Part shown: in pieces, positions 44,221 to 52,151 of the stretch | Layout of the letters: each line of letters starts with the position of its first letter | How positions within the stretch are numbered: position 1 is the stretch's first letter | Source: Catonella sp963545085 | Lineage (GTDB): Bacteria > Bacillota > Clostridia > Lachnospirales > Lachnospiraceae | Length of the DNA stretch: 64,000 bases | Assembly (NCBI GenBank): GCA_963545085.1 | Contig: CAUUHV010000006.1 | Span: 15,083-79,082, forward strand | Reading direction: 5' to 3' | Translations under genes and position numbers: made by a program | Notes under the pieces: generated by a model | What the model was told of the DNA's origin: nothing | Databases searched by the model: none | Seen by the model: only the letters and a program-made list of their open reading frames with translations

Positions 44221-45435
44221 TCAAACATAATAATTCTCAACAATATTTTCCGCCCATTTAATAGCGTCTATGTACCATGACATAAGCGCTCCGCTGTCTA
44301 TACCCATTTGTTTCGTTATATTGTCGATAGACGTCCATTCACCTCTTTCATAGTTTTCGGAAAGAGAAAGCACAGGTTCAAGCACGCCTTTTCTGTGTAT
44401 GAGCGCGTCTTTAATATCTTTACTTACATTTATATCCTTCATAGCCTCATCCATAGGCATATTTAACATAGCGTCGATTACACTGAAAAGACACATAAGA
44501 GATACTTCGGATTTTCTGTGGCGAAGTGTCGACGTTTTCGCCGCTATAAGCTCACCGAATTTGGAGCGTATGAGAGAGGAGCGTACAAGTTCTCTCGGCT
44601 TCTTTGCGGAAATATCCTGGAGCATCATAATATGAATCCAACGTTCAAATTCAACCAAGCCCATGTTGGTAAGGGCTCTTTTTATGCTGTTTTGTATATC
44701 GTAATCTTCTCTCATACTCATTATTTTAACAAGGCGATAAGCCAAATCAACATCTGTTTCGACTATCTCGGCAAGATTCGTGAAGGAAGGATCATCCGCG
44801 TGAAGCTCGCTGAGGATACGCTGATATGAGCCTATATCCGGTCTTCTGCCGCTAAGGTTACCCACTATGGACGGTTTGCTGAAAAAATAGCCCTGGAACA
44901 GGTGAAACCCCATTTTTTTTGCCTTTATAAAAGCTTCTTCGGTTTCGACTTTTTCGGCTAATATTATTTTCTTTTTGCCGAGAGCAAGTTTAACTTCCTC
45001 CTCTATAGTATCAAGAGGGGTTGAAAGCACATCATATTTTATTATGTCAGCCATAGGTACTATTTCGAAGCTTTCAATACCCTTTTCAAAATCGTCGAGA
45101 GCAATTTTATAACCCTTTTTTCTTAAATAACCGATTCGCTCAAGAATTTTGCTGTCCGCAATGACATCCTCAAGTACCTCTATTATAAGAGTGGAAGGAT
45201 CGATAAGCTCTATTGTGTCGGAAAGAAGCGAGTTATAATTAAAATTTACAAATGCTTTTTTCTTGCCTACTATTTTATCGACACCGAGTTCAAAAAGACC
45301 GCCCATCACTACAGCTGTAGAGCTTTCCGCGGTTGTTCCGATGTAGGAAGACGCAGTATCGCTGTTTCTGAAAAGCAGTTCATATCCGTATACATTTTTA
45401 GTCTTGTCGAAAATCGGTTGTCTTGCGATGTACAT
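44221..45435 (-). CDS. EAL-HDOD signalling protein (YuxH-like)
   Basis: The 404-residue protein has an N-terminal EAL phosphodiesterase-like domain (residues 1-200) and a C-terminal HDOD domain (about 200-400, PDIGSYQRILSELH onward). Several metal ligands of active EAL domains are present: Glu in GYELLFR, Asn in VNFNYN, Glu in IIEVLED, paired Asp in ALDDFEKG, Lys in DIIKYD and Glu in LAEKVET. The EAL triad itself is ELL, as is usual in the YuxH group, many of which bind but do not cut cyclic-di-GMP. AAGGAG precedes the ATG. It probably links c-di-GMP to motility or surface behaviour. Confidence 0.88.
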   Translation of the reverse strand: MYIARQPIFDKTKNVYGYELLFRNSDTASSYIGTTAESSTAVVMGGLFELGVDKIVGKKKAFVNFNYNSLLSDTIELIDPSTLIIEVLEDVIADSKILERIGYLRKKGYKIALDDFEKGIESFEIVPMADIIKYDVLSTPLDTIEEEVKLALGKKKIILAEKVETEEAFIKAKKMGFHLFQGYFFSKPSIVGNLSGRRPDIGSYQRILSELHADDPSFTNLAEIVETDVDLAYRLVKIMSMREDYDIQNSIKRALTNMGLVEFERWIHIMMLQDISAKKPRELVRSSLIRSKFGELIAAKTSTLRHRKSEVSLMCLFSVIDAMLNMPMDEAMKDINVSKDIKDALIHRKGVLEPVLSLSENYERGEWTSIDNITKQMGIDSGALMSWYIDAIKWAENIVENYYV

Positions 45436-45506
45436 CGGGATTCTCCTTGTTTATGAATGATAGGGTTTGCCGTTAGGTATATCTGCTTACCTGAACTGTA
45501 AATTAC

Positions 45507-45534
45507 ATTGTAGCAGTTAATTACGAAATTACAA
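45507..45534 (-). promoter_or_regulatory. Promoter of the EAL-HDOD gene
   Basis: On the minus strand TTGTAA (45534-45529), 16 bases, TACAAT (45512-45507). It is back-to-back with the rpmB promoter. Confidence 0.6.
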
Positions 45535-45543
45535 GTAAAACAC

Positions 45544-45572
45544 TTGAAATTTCCTTTCCGGTTTGTTAGAAT
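45544..45572 (+). promoter_or_regulatory. Promoter of rpmB
   Basis: TTGAAA (45544-45549), 17 bases, TAGAAT (45567-45572), with TG extension at 45564-45565. Confidence 0.75.
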
Positions 45573-45638
45573 GTAGCTTGTGTGTTTGTGTGATTAGTTT
45601 AACTTGTAGTTATCCTTGTAGATAGAGGAGGTGCTGGA

Positions 45639-45824
45639 ATGGCAAAGTGTGAAGTTTGCGGAAAGGGTGTCAGCTTCGGTATAGCTGTCAGCCATTCTCA
45701 CAGAAGAAACAACAGGACATGGAAAGCCAACGTAAAGAGCGTAAGGGTTAAGACGGCAGGCGGAAGAAAGAGAATGAACGTTTGCACATCCTGTCTTCGC
45801 AGTAATTTAGTAGAGCGTGCTTAA
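45639..45824 (+). CDS. rpmB: 50S ribosomal protein L28
   Basis: The 61-residue basic protein matches L28, with HSHRRNNRTWKANV and the zinc-ribbon type cysteine pairs CEVC (4, 7) and CTSC (49, 52), so it is the zinc-binding form. GAGGAGG eight bases before the ATG, a good promoter and a terminator make a single-gene unit, its normal setting in Clostridia. Confidence 0.97.
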   Translation: MAKCEVCGKGVSFGIAVSHSHRRNNRTWKANVKSVRVKTAGGRKRMNVCTSCLRSNLVERA

Positions 45825-45846
45825 TTAAATTAAAACGTAAAATGTG

Positions 45847-45878
45847 AGACTGTTACCGGAGTAGTAACAGTCTTTTTG
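45847..45878 (+). terminator. Terminator of rpmB
   Basis: A perfect stem AGACTGTTAC / GTAACAGTCT with a short loop, then TTTTTG. Confidence 0.9.
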
Positions 45879-45908
45879 TTTGAATCGAAAAATTAACTGA
45901 GTTTATGC

Positions 45909-45937
45909 TTGAACGGTAAAATGATTTCTGATAAAAT
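45909..45937 (+). promoter_or_regulatory. Promoter of the BspA-like gene
   Basis: TTGAAC (45909-45914), 17 bases, TAAAAT (45932-45937), with a TG extension directly before it. Confidence 0.75.
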
Positions 45938-46009
45938 CTGAGTTGAGTTTATAAAAGATAATTTTTGGAAATTCAAAAACATACGTTATCGTAGGAGGAA
46001 AGAAAGATT

Positions 46010-47092
46010 ATGTTTAAGAAAATTGCTAAGATGGGCGTAGGAATTTGCGCATTTGCGCTTGCGGCAGTTCTTTTGGTTAAGGGAGAGGCAAAAGCGGACA
46101 TCACGGTAGGTGAGCCTTTGCAGGTAGGACCGAATGTAACCGCTTCTTTAGACAACACGGGAGTTCTTACGATATCCGGAACGGGAAACATGTGGGATGA
46201 TACTGAAGATACTTCCATGTATTACAATAAATGGTTCAACAATAAAAAGAGTGATATTTATAAAATAGTTATAAATAAAGGTGTTACTTCAATAGGAAGA
46301 AGAGCTTTTTGTTATCTTGAGAATGTTCAGAGTGTAAGTATTCCGAATAGCGTGACGGCTATTGAGGCGTATGCTTTTCAAAAAACGGTAGCTTTAAGAG
46401 AGGTAAAGATTCCTGCGTCCGTAAGTAAAATCGGTTTTCAGTCGTTTTATGACTCAGGCATAGTAAGCTGTACATTGAGCAGAGGTATTAAGGAGATTGA
46501 GGATTTTGCTTTCGCTCACTGCGCCAATTTAATGAAAGTTTCCATTCCTGCGGGAGTTGAGGCTGTAGGAGCGGGTGCGTTCGTAGAGAGCGGACTTACA
46601 AAGGTAAAGATTGGCGATAATGTGGGAATAATAAAGAAGGATGCTTTCCCTTCCGTTGAAGCAAACATTATCTCAAGTAAAGTTACCATAGGGGAGAACG
46701 CCTTTCCTGCAGGCTCGGTTTTAACCGTTTATAAGGGTTCCTCCGCAGAAGAATATGCCAAGTTAAACAATCTTACGATTAAATATCATAAGGACAGTAA
46801 GGGTAAGAGCTTAAGTGTGGCAAAGGTAACGGGACTTAAGCTGACCGCTTTGTATAAAGGCTTTACAGTAAAATTCACAGGAGTTAGGGGTGCTTCAGGA
46901 TATGAAATACTCTATGCGTCAAACTCAGCCATGCTGGAGCCGAGCAGAGTGCTTACCAAGTCTAACAGCTATGTTCTTAAAGGACTTGAAAGCGGAAAGG
47001 TCTATTATATAAAGGTAAGGGCATACAAAACATCAAAGGGCAAGAGAGTTTTCGGCAAATACAGCAAAGAAGTAAAAGGAAAAACAAAATAA
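46010..47092 (+). CDS. Secreted BspA-like leucine-rich repeat protein with fibronectin III domain
   Basis: The 360-residue protein has a signal peptide (MFKKIAKMGVGICAFALAAV, cleaved near AKA). About seven BspA-type LRR_5 repeats follow (residues 80-245; pattern VTSIGRRAF..NVQSVSIPNS). The C-terminal fibronectin type III domain covers about 270-360 (KVTGLKLTALYKGFTVKF through YYIKVRAYKT). No sortase motif or membrane anchor is visible, so it may be released or held by other interactions. BspA-like proteins bind host or bacterial surfaces. AGGAGG precedes the ATG. Confidence 0.88.
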   Translation: MFKKIAKMGVGICAFALAAVLLVKGEAKADITVGEPLQVGPNVTASLDNTGVLTISGTGNMWDDTEDTSMYYNKWFNNKKSDIYKIVINKGVTSIGRRAFCYLENVQSVSIPNSVTAIEAYAFQKTVALREVKIPASVSKIGFQSFYDSGIVSCTLSRGIKEIEDFAFAHCANLMKVSIPAGVEAVGAGAFVESGLTKVKIGDNVGIIKKDAFPSVEANIISSKVTIGENAFPAGSVLTVYKGSSAEEYAKLNNLTIKYHKDSKGKSLSVAKVTGLKLTALYKGFTVKFTGVRGASGYEILYASNSAMLEPSRVLTKSNSYVLKGLESGKVYYIKVRAYKTSKGKRVFGKYSKEVKGKTK

Positions 47093-47126
47093 TCGGAGAA
47101 AACTCGGATATAAAGTAAAAAATGCG

Positions 47127-47165
47127 GTGCTGTCACACTTGTATATAGTGTGGCAGCCTGCTTTT
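47127..47165 (+). terminator. Hairpin terminator before pyrE
   Basis: GCTGTCACACT (47129-47139) pairs with AGTGTGGCAGC (47147-47157) with one G-U, then CTGCTTTTG. It ends the LRR gene; lying only about 30 bases before pyrE it could also attenuate pyrE, but no antiterminator is visible. Confidence 0.7.
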
Positions 47166-47196
47166 GATAAAGTATTAAAAAGGAAGGGATAAATTG

Positions 47197-47871
47197 ATGG
47201 AAGGCTATAAAAAGGAATTTATCGAGTTTATGTTAGAAAGTAATGTCCTTAAATTTGGTGATTTTACCCTTAAAAGCGGGAGAAAATCACCTTTTTTTAT
47301 GAATGCGGGAGCTTATACTGCGGGAGCTTCTCTAAGAAGGTTGGGAAAATATTATGCAAAAGCCATATATAATGCTTTCGGAGATGATTTTGATGTGCTT
47401 TTCGGACCGGCATATAAGGGGATTCCTCTTTCGGTAGCGACGGTTATGGCTTTTGACGAGCTTTACGGAAAAGAAATTAAGTATTCTTCTAACCGCAAGG
47501 AGATAAAGGACCACGGCGATATCGGAATTTTCCTCGGCAGCAGCATTAAAGCGGGAGACAGAGTGGTTATTATAGAGGATGTTACAACCTCGGGGAAATC
47601 CATAGAGGAAACCTATCCTATAGTTAAAGCCGCAGGAGATGTGGAAGTTATAGGAATGATGGTCTCGCTTGACAGAGGAGAGAAAGGAAAGAGTGAGGAA
47701 AGCGCATTAAAGGAGGTTTCTAAACTCTACGGCTTCAAGGCGGAGGCAATAGTTTCCATGCCGGAGGTTATTGAATACCTGTATAATAGGGAAATAAACG
47801 GAAAAATCGTAATAAACGATGAGTTAAAGGCAAGAATGGATCAATATTATGAACAATACGGAGCAAAATAA
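47197..47871 (+). CDS. pyrE: Orotate phosphoribosyltransferase
   Basis: PyrE forms OMP from orotate and PRPP. The 224-residue protein shows the orotate loop LKSGRKSPFFMNAG, the flexible loop region YSSNRKEIKDHGD and the PRPP motif VVIIEDVTTSGKSIEE. GGAAGGG at 47182-47188 is eight bases before the ATG at 47197; a TTG three bases earlier is less likely. It is followed after one base by the asparagine-synthetase homologue. Confidence 0.95.
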   Translation: MEGYKKEFIEFMLESNVLKFGDFTLKSGRKSPFFMNAGAYTAGASLRRLGKYYAKAIYNAFGDDFDVLFGPAYKGIPLSVATVMAFDELYGKEIKYSSNRKEIKDHGDIGIFLGSSIKAGDRVVIIEDVTTSGKSIEETYPIVKAAGDVEVIGMMVSLDRGEKGKSEESALKEVSKLYGFKAEAIVSMPEVIEYLYNREINGKIVINDELKARMDQYYEQYGAK

Positions 47872-47872
47872 T

Positions 47873-49411
47873 ATGATAGAAATTAGTGATTATTCGGGAC
47901 ATATAAGAAATTGGAGAAAACTTTGTGAAGAACTTAACATAAATGTTTCACTTAAAAGAGAAGAAAGAGAAGCGGAAATAATTAAAAAAGCGTATATAGA
48001 GTGGGGAAAGGAGATGGGAAATCATCTTCACGGAATGTTCGCGTTTTCAATTTTTGATGAGGAAAACGAAACCGTTTTCTGCTTAAGGGATCATTTCGGA
48101 ACAAAACCCTTTTACTATTACAAAACAGAGGACGGCAAGTTTTTATGCGGAGCTTCTATAAGAAAAATAATGAAGGATGAAGGCTTTGTAAAAGAGCTTA
48201 ATCCTCATATATTGCAAATTTATTTAAGCTTGACCTATGTTCCCGGAGAAGACACCTTCTTTAAGGGTGTAAAAAAGCTTATGCCGGGACATTCTCTGAC
48301 TTATAAGGGCGGAGAAATAACTATAGACAGGTATTTTGTACCGAAGTTCAGGGCGGATGAAACACGGAGTATAGAAACTTTCGCCGATGAAATTCATGAA
48401 ACCGTAAAAAAAGTCTTCGATGAGGTAAAGGAAGAGGGTGAAACGGCGGAATCTTTCCTTTCTGGCGGAGTGGATTCATCTTATGTTTTTGCGATGTCCG
48501 ATGCAAAAATATCCAATTCATGCGGGTATGAAGATGAGAGATTTGATGAGTCACATCTTGCCGCAGAAACTGCGAAGCTTTTGGGAAAAGAAAATTCGAG
48601 ATATATTATTTCGCCTGAGGAATATTTTAATATAGTACCTTATGTGATGTATAATATGGAGCAGCCTTTGGGCGATGCTTCGGCAATAGCGTTCGCTCTT
48701 GCCTGCAGGGAAACGGCAAAGCACACCAAGCTATGTTATTCGGGCGAGGGAGCTGACGAGTTTTTCGGCGGCTATAATATGTATAGAAATGCTGAAAGAT
48801 ACGGAGATAATCTTAAGAATTTTTATGTGGGAAATACCAACATAATGAAAGAGGAAGAAAAAGCTGAAATATTAAAATTCTATGACGACAATTACCTGCC
48901 TATAGATTATGCAAAAGAGATTTATGAGGAAACGGAAGGGCTTGATCCGTTGACTAAAATGTCGGCGGTGGATATCAGAATATGGCTTGAAGGTGATATT
49001 TATTTAAATGTGGATAAAATGAGCAGAGCTGCAGGACTTGAAATCAGAATGCCGCTTACCGACAGGAGGATTTTTGATATAGCCGCAAGGATGCCTTCGG
49101 AATACAAGGTTAATGATGAGCAGAACAAGGTAGCTTTTCGCATGGCGGCGGCGAAGGTGCTTCCGGAGGAAATAGCTTTCAGAAAGAAATTGGGATTTAT
49201 CGTGCCTATAAGAATATGGCTTGCCGATGAAAGATATAATAAGGATGTGGTAAGGCTTTTTAACAGTGAAACGGCTGAAAAGTTTTTCTCGGTACCTAAG
49301 ATAAATGCGATTTTTGAAAGCTATACGGGAGGAAACTCCGATGAATGGCGAAAAGTTTGGACAATTTATGTATTTTTGGTATGGTATGAGGAATATTTTA
49401 TCAAGCATTAA
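47873..49411 (+). CDS. Asparagine synthetase B homologue lacking the glutaminase nucleophile
   Basis: The 512-residue protein has a full synthetase domain: SFLSGGVDSS (PP-loop, about residue 203), YSGEGADEFFGGY and a C-terminal RKKLGFIVPIRIWL. Its N-terminus starts where normal AsnB has reached residue 70 or so: the Cys1 nucleophile (MCGI), the RHRGPD block and the NGEIYN motif are missing or replaced (YSGHIRNW), while the later part (HGMFAFSIFDE, LRDHFGTKPFYY) remains. It therefore should not hydrolyse glutamine and would use ammonia or another amine. I start at 47873 (GGAG nine bases upstream); an ATG at 47849 overlaps pyrE but adds no missing motif. Confidence 0.85.
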   Translation: MIEISDYSGHIRNWRKLCEELNINVSLKREEREAEIIKKAYIEWGKEMGNHLHGMFAFSIFDEENETVFCLRDHFGTKPFYYYKTEDGKFLCGASIRKIMKDEGFVKELNPHILQIYLSLTYVPGEDTFFKGVKKLMPGHSLTYKGGEITIDRYFVPKFRADETRSIETFADEIHETVKKVFDEVKEEGETAESFLSGGVDSSYVFAMSDAKISNSCGYEDERFDESHLAAETAKLLGKENSRYIISPEEYFNIVPYVMYNMEQPLGDASAIAFALACRETAKHTKLCYSGEGADEFFGGYNMYRNAERYGDNLKNFYVGNTNIMKEEEKAEILKFYDDNYLPIDYAKEIYEETEGLDPLTKMSAVDIRIWLEGDIYLNVDKMSRAAGLEIRMPLTDRRIFDIAARMPSEYKVNDEQNKVAFRMAAAKVLPEEIAFRKKLGFIVPIRIWLADERYNKDVVRLFNSETAEKFFSVPKINAIFESYTGGNSDEWRKVWTIYVFLVWYEEYFIKH

Positions 49412-49505
49412 GAAGTATCAAATATATAAAATATTTTAACTTCCCAAAATAGGAAATAATTTTTGGATAAAATCAATAAAAAAATAGAATAAGTTTCTAC
49501 ATGTC

Positions 49506-49557
49506 ACTCCTCTGAAAAGCCCTTTACAAAAGTCTTTCGGAGGAGTATTATTTTTTT
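49506..49557 (+). terminator. Terminator after the asnB-like gene
   Basis: ACTCCTCTGAAA (49506-49517) pairs with TTTCGGAGGAGT (49535-49546) with one wobble, then ATTATTTTTTT. The rest of the spacer to 49733 is AT-rich; I see no gene and no clear promoter. Confidence 0.8.
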
Positions 49558-49733
49558 GTAAGACAGGTTCGGAAATAAAAAATTATTTTGAACCGCCCGT
49601 GTTTTATCAAACTTCTTTTAAAGGCGATATCATTGCCGTAATCTTGTTTTCGAATTGTTTATATGTTCATCTTATTTGTTTTCTGTTCGTTTAAATTTCA
49701 TCCTAATCTTATGACAATCGTTTGGAGGTTTTT

Positions 49734-50564
49734 ATGATTGTTTCTTTCTGGAATGCATCCGACATAAGGGCGGGAGCTACTACAAATGCCGCATGTATAT
49801 CTTTTCTTTATGCGCTCAGATTTAAAAAGAGGGTTGCTCTGTTTGAAAACCATGTGCCTGATAAAATGGGCTTATACGATCTTCTTGTAGGAAAGAAGCA
49901 TGAGTTGTCTTTAAGAGAAGAGCCTATGTACTACAACAAAGGAAATAATATAAACTATATATACGGTCTTATGAAATCCGGATTTCCCGTAGTAGGATTT
50001 AATGATGCCGCTATACACCTGGCGGAAGGAAGGCTTCACTACTTGCCGCAGTTTGAATATGGAAATCACGATGTGTTTGACTATGAGATGAATAAGATAA
50101 TAGACCGGCTGCTTGATGAACTTTCAAAGCGATATGATGTCATATTTGTGGATTTAAAACAATTTCACACTCTTACTACAAGGAAAATTATAGAACGTTC
50201 GAATCAGGTGTTTGTAAATTTGATTCAGGAACCGAAAATATTGGAAAAATTCTTTTTAAATTATTCATACAACCCTGAAAAAACATATTTTGTAATCAAT
50301 AAATATAAAAGAAATTCCGATGAGGACATGTCTATAGAAGATATTCTTTCAAACTATCCCGTTGATCCCGATAAACTCTCCTATCTTCCTTATAATTATT
50401 ATTTTTCAGAGATATGTAAAAACGGAAATCTCACAAGATTTTTAAAAAAGAATAAATGGGCTACGACTAAGGATAAATATTTTGAAATTATGTTTCAGCT
50501 AAGAAGGATGACAACTTTTATAAAAGAGAGTGAAAAAGAAGGTACGGAGAGGAATATTTTATGA
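49734..50564 (+). CDS. TadZ/CpaE-like P-loop protein with degenerate Walker A
   Basis: The 276-residue protein has a ParA/MinD-type alpha/beta fold: MIVSFWNASDIRAGATTNAA corresponds to the deviant Walker A strand-loop-helix, RYDVIFVDLKQF to Walker B, and FVINKY to the later strand. The loop lacks both lysines of active MinD-type ATPases, as in several TadZ proteins that localise pili without strong ATPase activity. GGAGG at 49724-49728 fixes the ATG at 49734. The stop overlaps the CpaF start (ATGA), placing it first in the Tad-like operon. Confidence 0.7.
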   Translation: MIVSFWNASDIRAGATTNAACISFLYALRFKKRVALFENHVPDKMGLYDLLVGKKHELSLREEPMYYNKGNNINYIYGLMKSGFPVVGFNDAAIHLAEGRLHYLPQFEYGNHDVFDYEMNKIIDRLLDELSKRYDVIFVDLKQFHTLTTRKIIERSNQVFVNLIQEPKILEKFFLNYSYNPEKTYFVINKYKRNSDEDMSIEDILSNYPVDPDKLSYLPYNYYFSEICKNGNLTRFLKKNKWATTKDKYFEIMFQLRRMTTFIKESEKEGTERNIL

Positions 50565-52150
50565 TTTCCATAAAAGCTAAGGAGGAGGTTCTGGAAGCGG
50601 AAAATTTTTCAGAGCTGTTAGAGGGTATAAAGGACGATTTCAGCAGAATGTTAAGGGTAAATCCCAACATAGAGCCGTTTTCGGCAAAAGAAAAGCTTGC
50701 AAGGATTAAAAAAAGAGAGGAAATAAGAGAGGCATTGCGGCTCTGTTCCAGAGGAGATGAGGCATCAAAGATATTTATAAAAGATCATATTACAAGACTG
50801 CTTGAAGGTAAATATGGGATAAATGAAGGAAATATTTCGAAATATCTTAAAGAAGATGAAGAATATAAATTCAGAGTGATGTTGCTGAGAAACAAAATTA
50901 AGTACGGAAAGGCGGGGCTTGAAAAGCTTATAGATGAAAAATTTTTATACTGCGTGCTTAAGGGAAATACAAGAGAAATAAGCCGGAGGGCCATAAACAG
51001 AGCTTATTCGGGATATCAGGGAAGAAAACTTAATTTTCCGGAAAAAACAGAGCTTTTAACTCAACTGATATACGAAAAATATAAGGGAAACGGACCCGCT
51101 GATGAGCTTATTACCTTTACCGTGGACGGAATATCCGGAGGAGTTTCGGGAGAGAGAGATAATTTTTCAGTATGGATAATGTATAAGGGTAATTCGGTAA
51201 GGCTTTCCTTTTTAAATTATGACGGAGAGGAAGAAATAAAAAGGATCTGCAGGAATCTTTGTAAGAGCTACGGAATGGGACAGCTGTCGGAAAAAAGAGG
51301 TTATCTTGTAGCCGAACTTTCGGACGGCTCAAGGGCAGCGGTAGCAAGACCGCCATTCTGTGAGAACTGGAGTTTTTTTATAAGAAAATTTCGAACGGAG
51401 AGAGTACTTGAAATTGAGGATATTGTGAGCGGAGACGGTTCGGAGAGCGTAATAAAGATTATAGAATATCTTGTAAAGGGAGAGAGGATTACCGCGATTA
51501 CGGGAGAGCAGGGTTCGGGCAAGACCACGCTCCTTGCCGCAATGGTAAGATTTATTCCGCAAAGGCTTAACATAAGAGTGGAAGAGATGTCCTTTGAGCT
51601 TCATTTAAGAAAGAGATTTCCTGAAAGAAATATAGTAAGTTTTAAGGAAACCGACGGAGTCTGCTTACAGGAAGGACTTGATTTCACAAAGAAAACTGAC
51701 GGAAATGTGACTATTCTCGGAGAAGCCGCAACTATGCAGTCGGTAATTTTTTTGGTGCAGATAGCTCAAAACGCTTCTTCCTTTACCTTGTTTACACATC
51801 ATGCTAAAGATACGGATAATCTTATTTATTATATGAGAAATGCTCTGCTTATGAAGGGGAATTTCAATAATGAGAGAGCTGCCGCTTTTCAGGCGGTAAG
51901 AGCCGTAAGATTTAATATTCATGTAGGCAAGTCCGCGGACGGAGAGAGATATATAGAAAAAATAAGCGAGATAGTGCCTGCGGAGAATGAAAAGGGCTTT
52001 AAAGAAAGCATTATAGCCATAAGAAAAAGCAAAGGCTACAGACTGTGTGAAGAACTTGACAAGGAAACCAAAGAGGAAATTTATAAAAGAATTTCAGAAG
52101 AAGAAAAGGATGAGTTTATAAAGCTTCTTAAGAAATGGTGTAAGGAATGA
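50561..52150 (+). CDS. CpaF/TadA-type secretion ATPase
   Basis: This 529-residue protein is a type II/IV secretion ATPase. The N-terminal half is poorly conserved helices plus a strand domain (VDGISGGVSGERDNFSVWIM). The RecA-like half has Walker A GEQGSGKTTLLAAM (residue 315 onward), the Asp-box Glu in RVEEMSFELHL, a Walker-B-like VTILGEAATM and the His-box FTHHAKD. It should hydrolyse ATP to drive pilin assembly or secretion at the inner face of the membrane. ATGA overlap with the upstream gene, two-base gap to the platform gene. Confidence 0.88.
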   Translation: MISIKAKEEVLEAENFSELLEGIKDDFSRMLRVNPNIEPFSAKEKLARIKKREEIREALRLCSRGDEASKIFIKDHITRLLEGKYGINEGNISKYLKEDEEYKFRVMLLRNKIKYGKAGLEKLIDEKFLYCVLKGNTREISRRAINRAYSGYQGRKLNFPEKTELLTQLIYEKYKGNGPADELITFTVDGISGGVSGERDNFSVWIMYKGNSVRLSFLNYDGEEEIKRICRNLCKSYGMGQLSEKRGYLVAELSDGSRAAVARPPFCENWSFFIRKFRTERVLEIEDIVSGDGSESVIKIIEYLVKGERITAITGEQGSGKTTLLAAMVRFIPQRLNIRVEEMSFELHLRKRFPERNIVSFKETDGVCLQEGLDFTKKTDGNVTILGEAATMQSVIFLVQIAQNASSFTLFTHHAKDTDNLIYYMRNALLMKGNFNNERAAAFQAVRAVRFNIHVGKSADGERYIEKISEIVPAENEKGFKESIIAIRKSKGYRLCEELDKETKEEIYKRISEEEKDEFIKLLKKWCKE

Positions 52151-52151
52151 A

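Noticed and set aside
47127..47165. pyrE attenuator or PyrR-type leader
   Set aside because: The hairpin follows the LRR gene at normal terminator distance and no competing antiterminator or PyrR-binding loop is visible.
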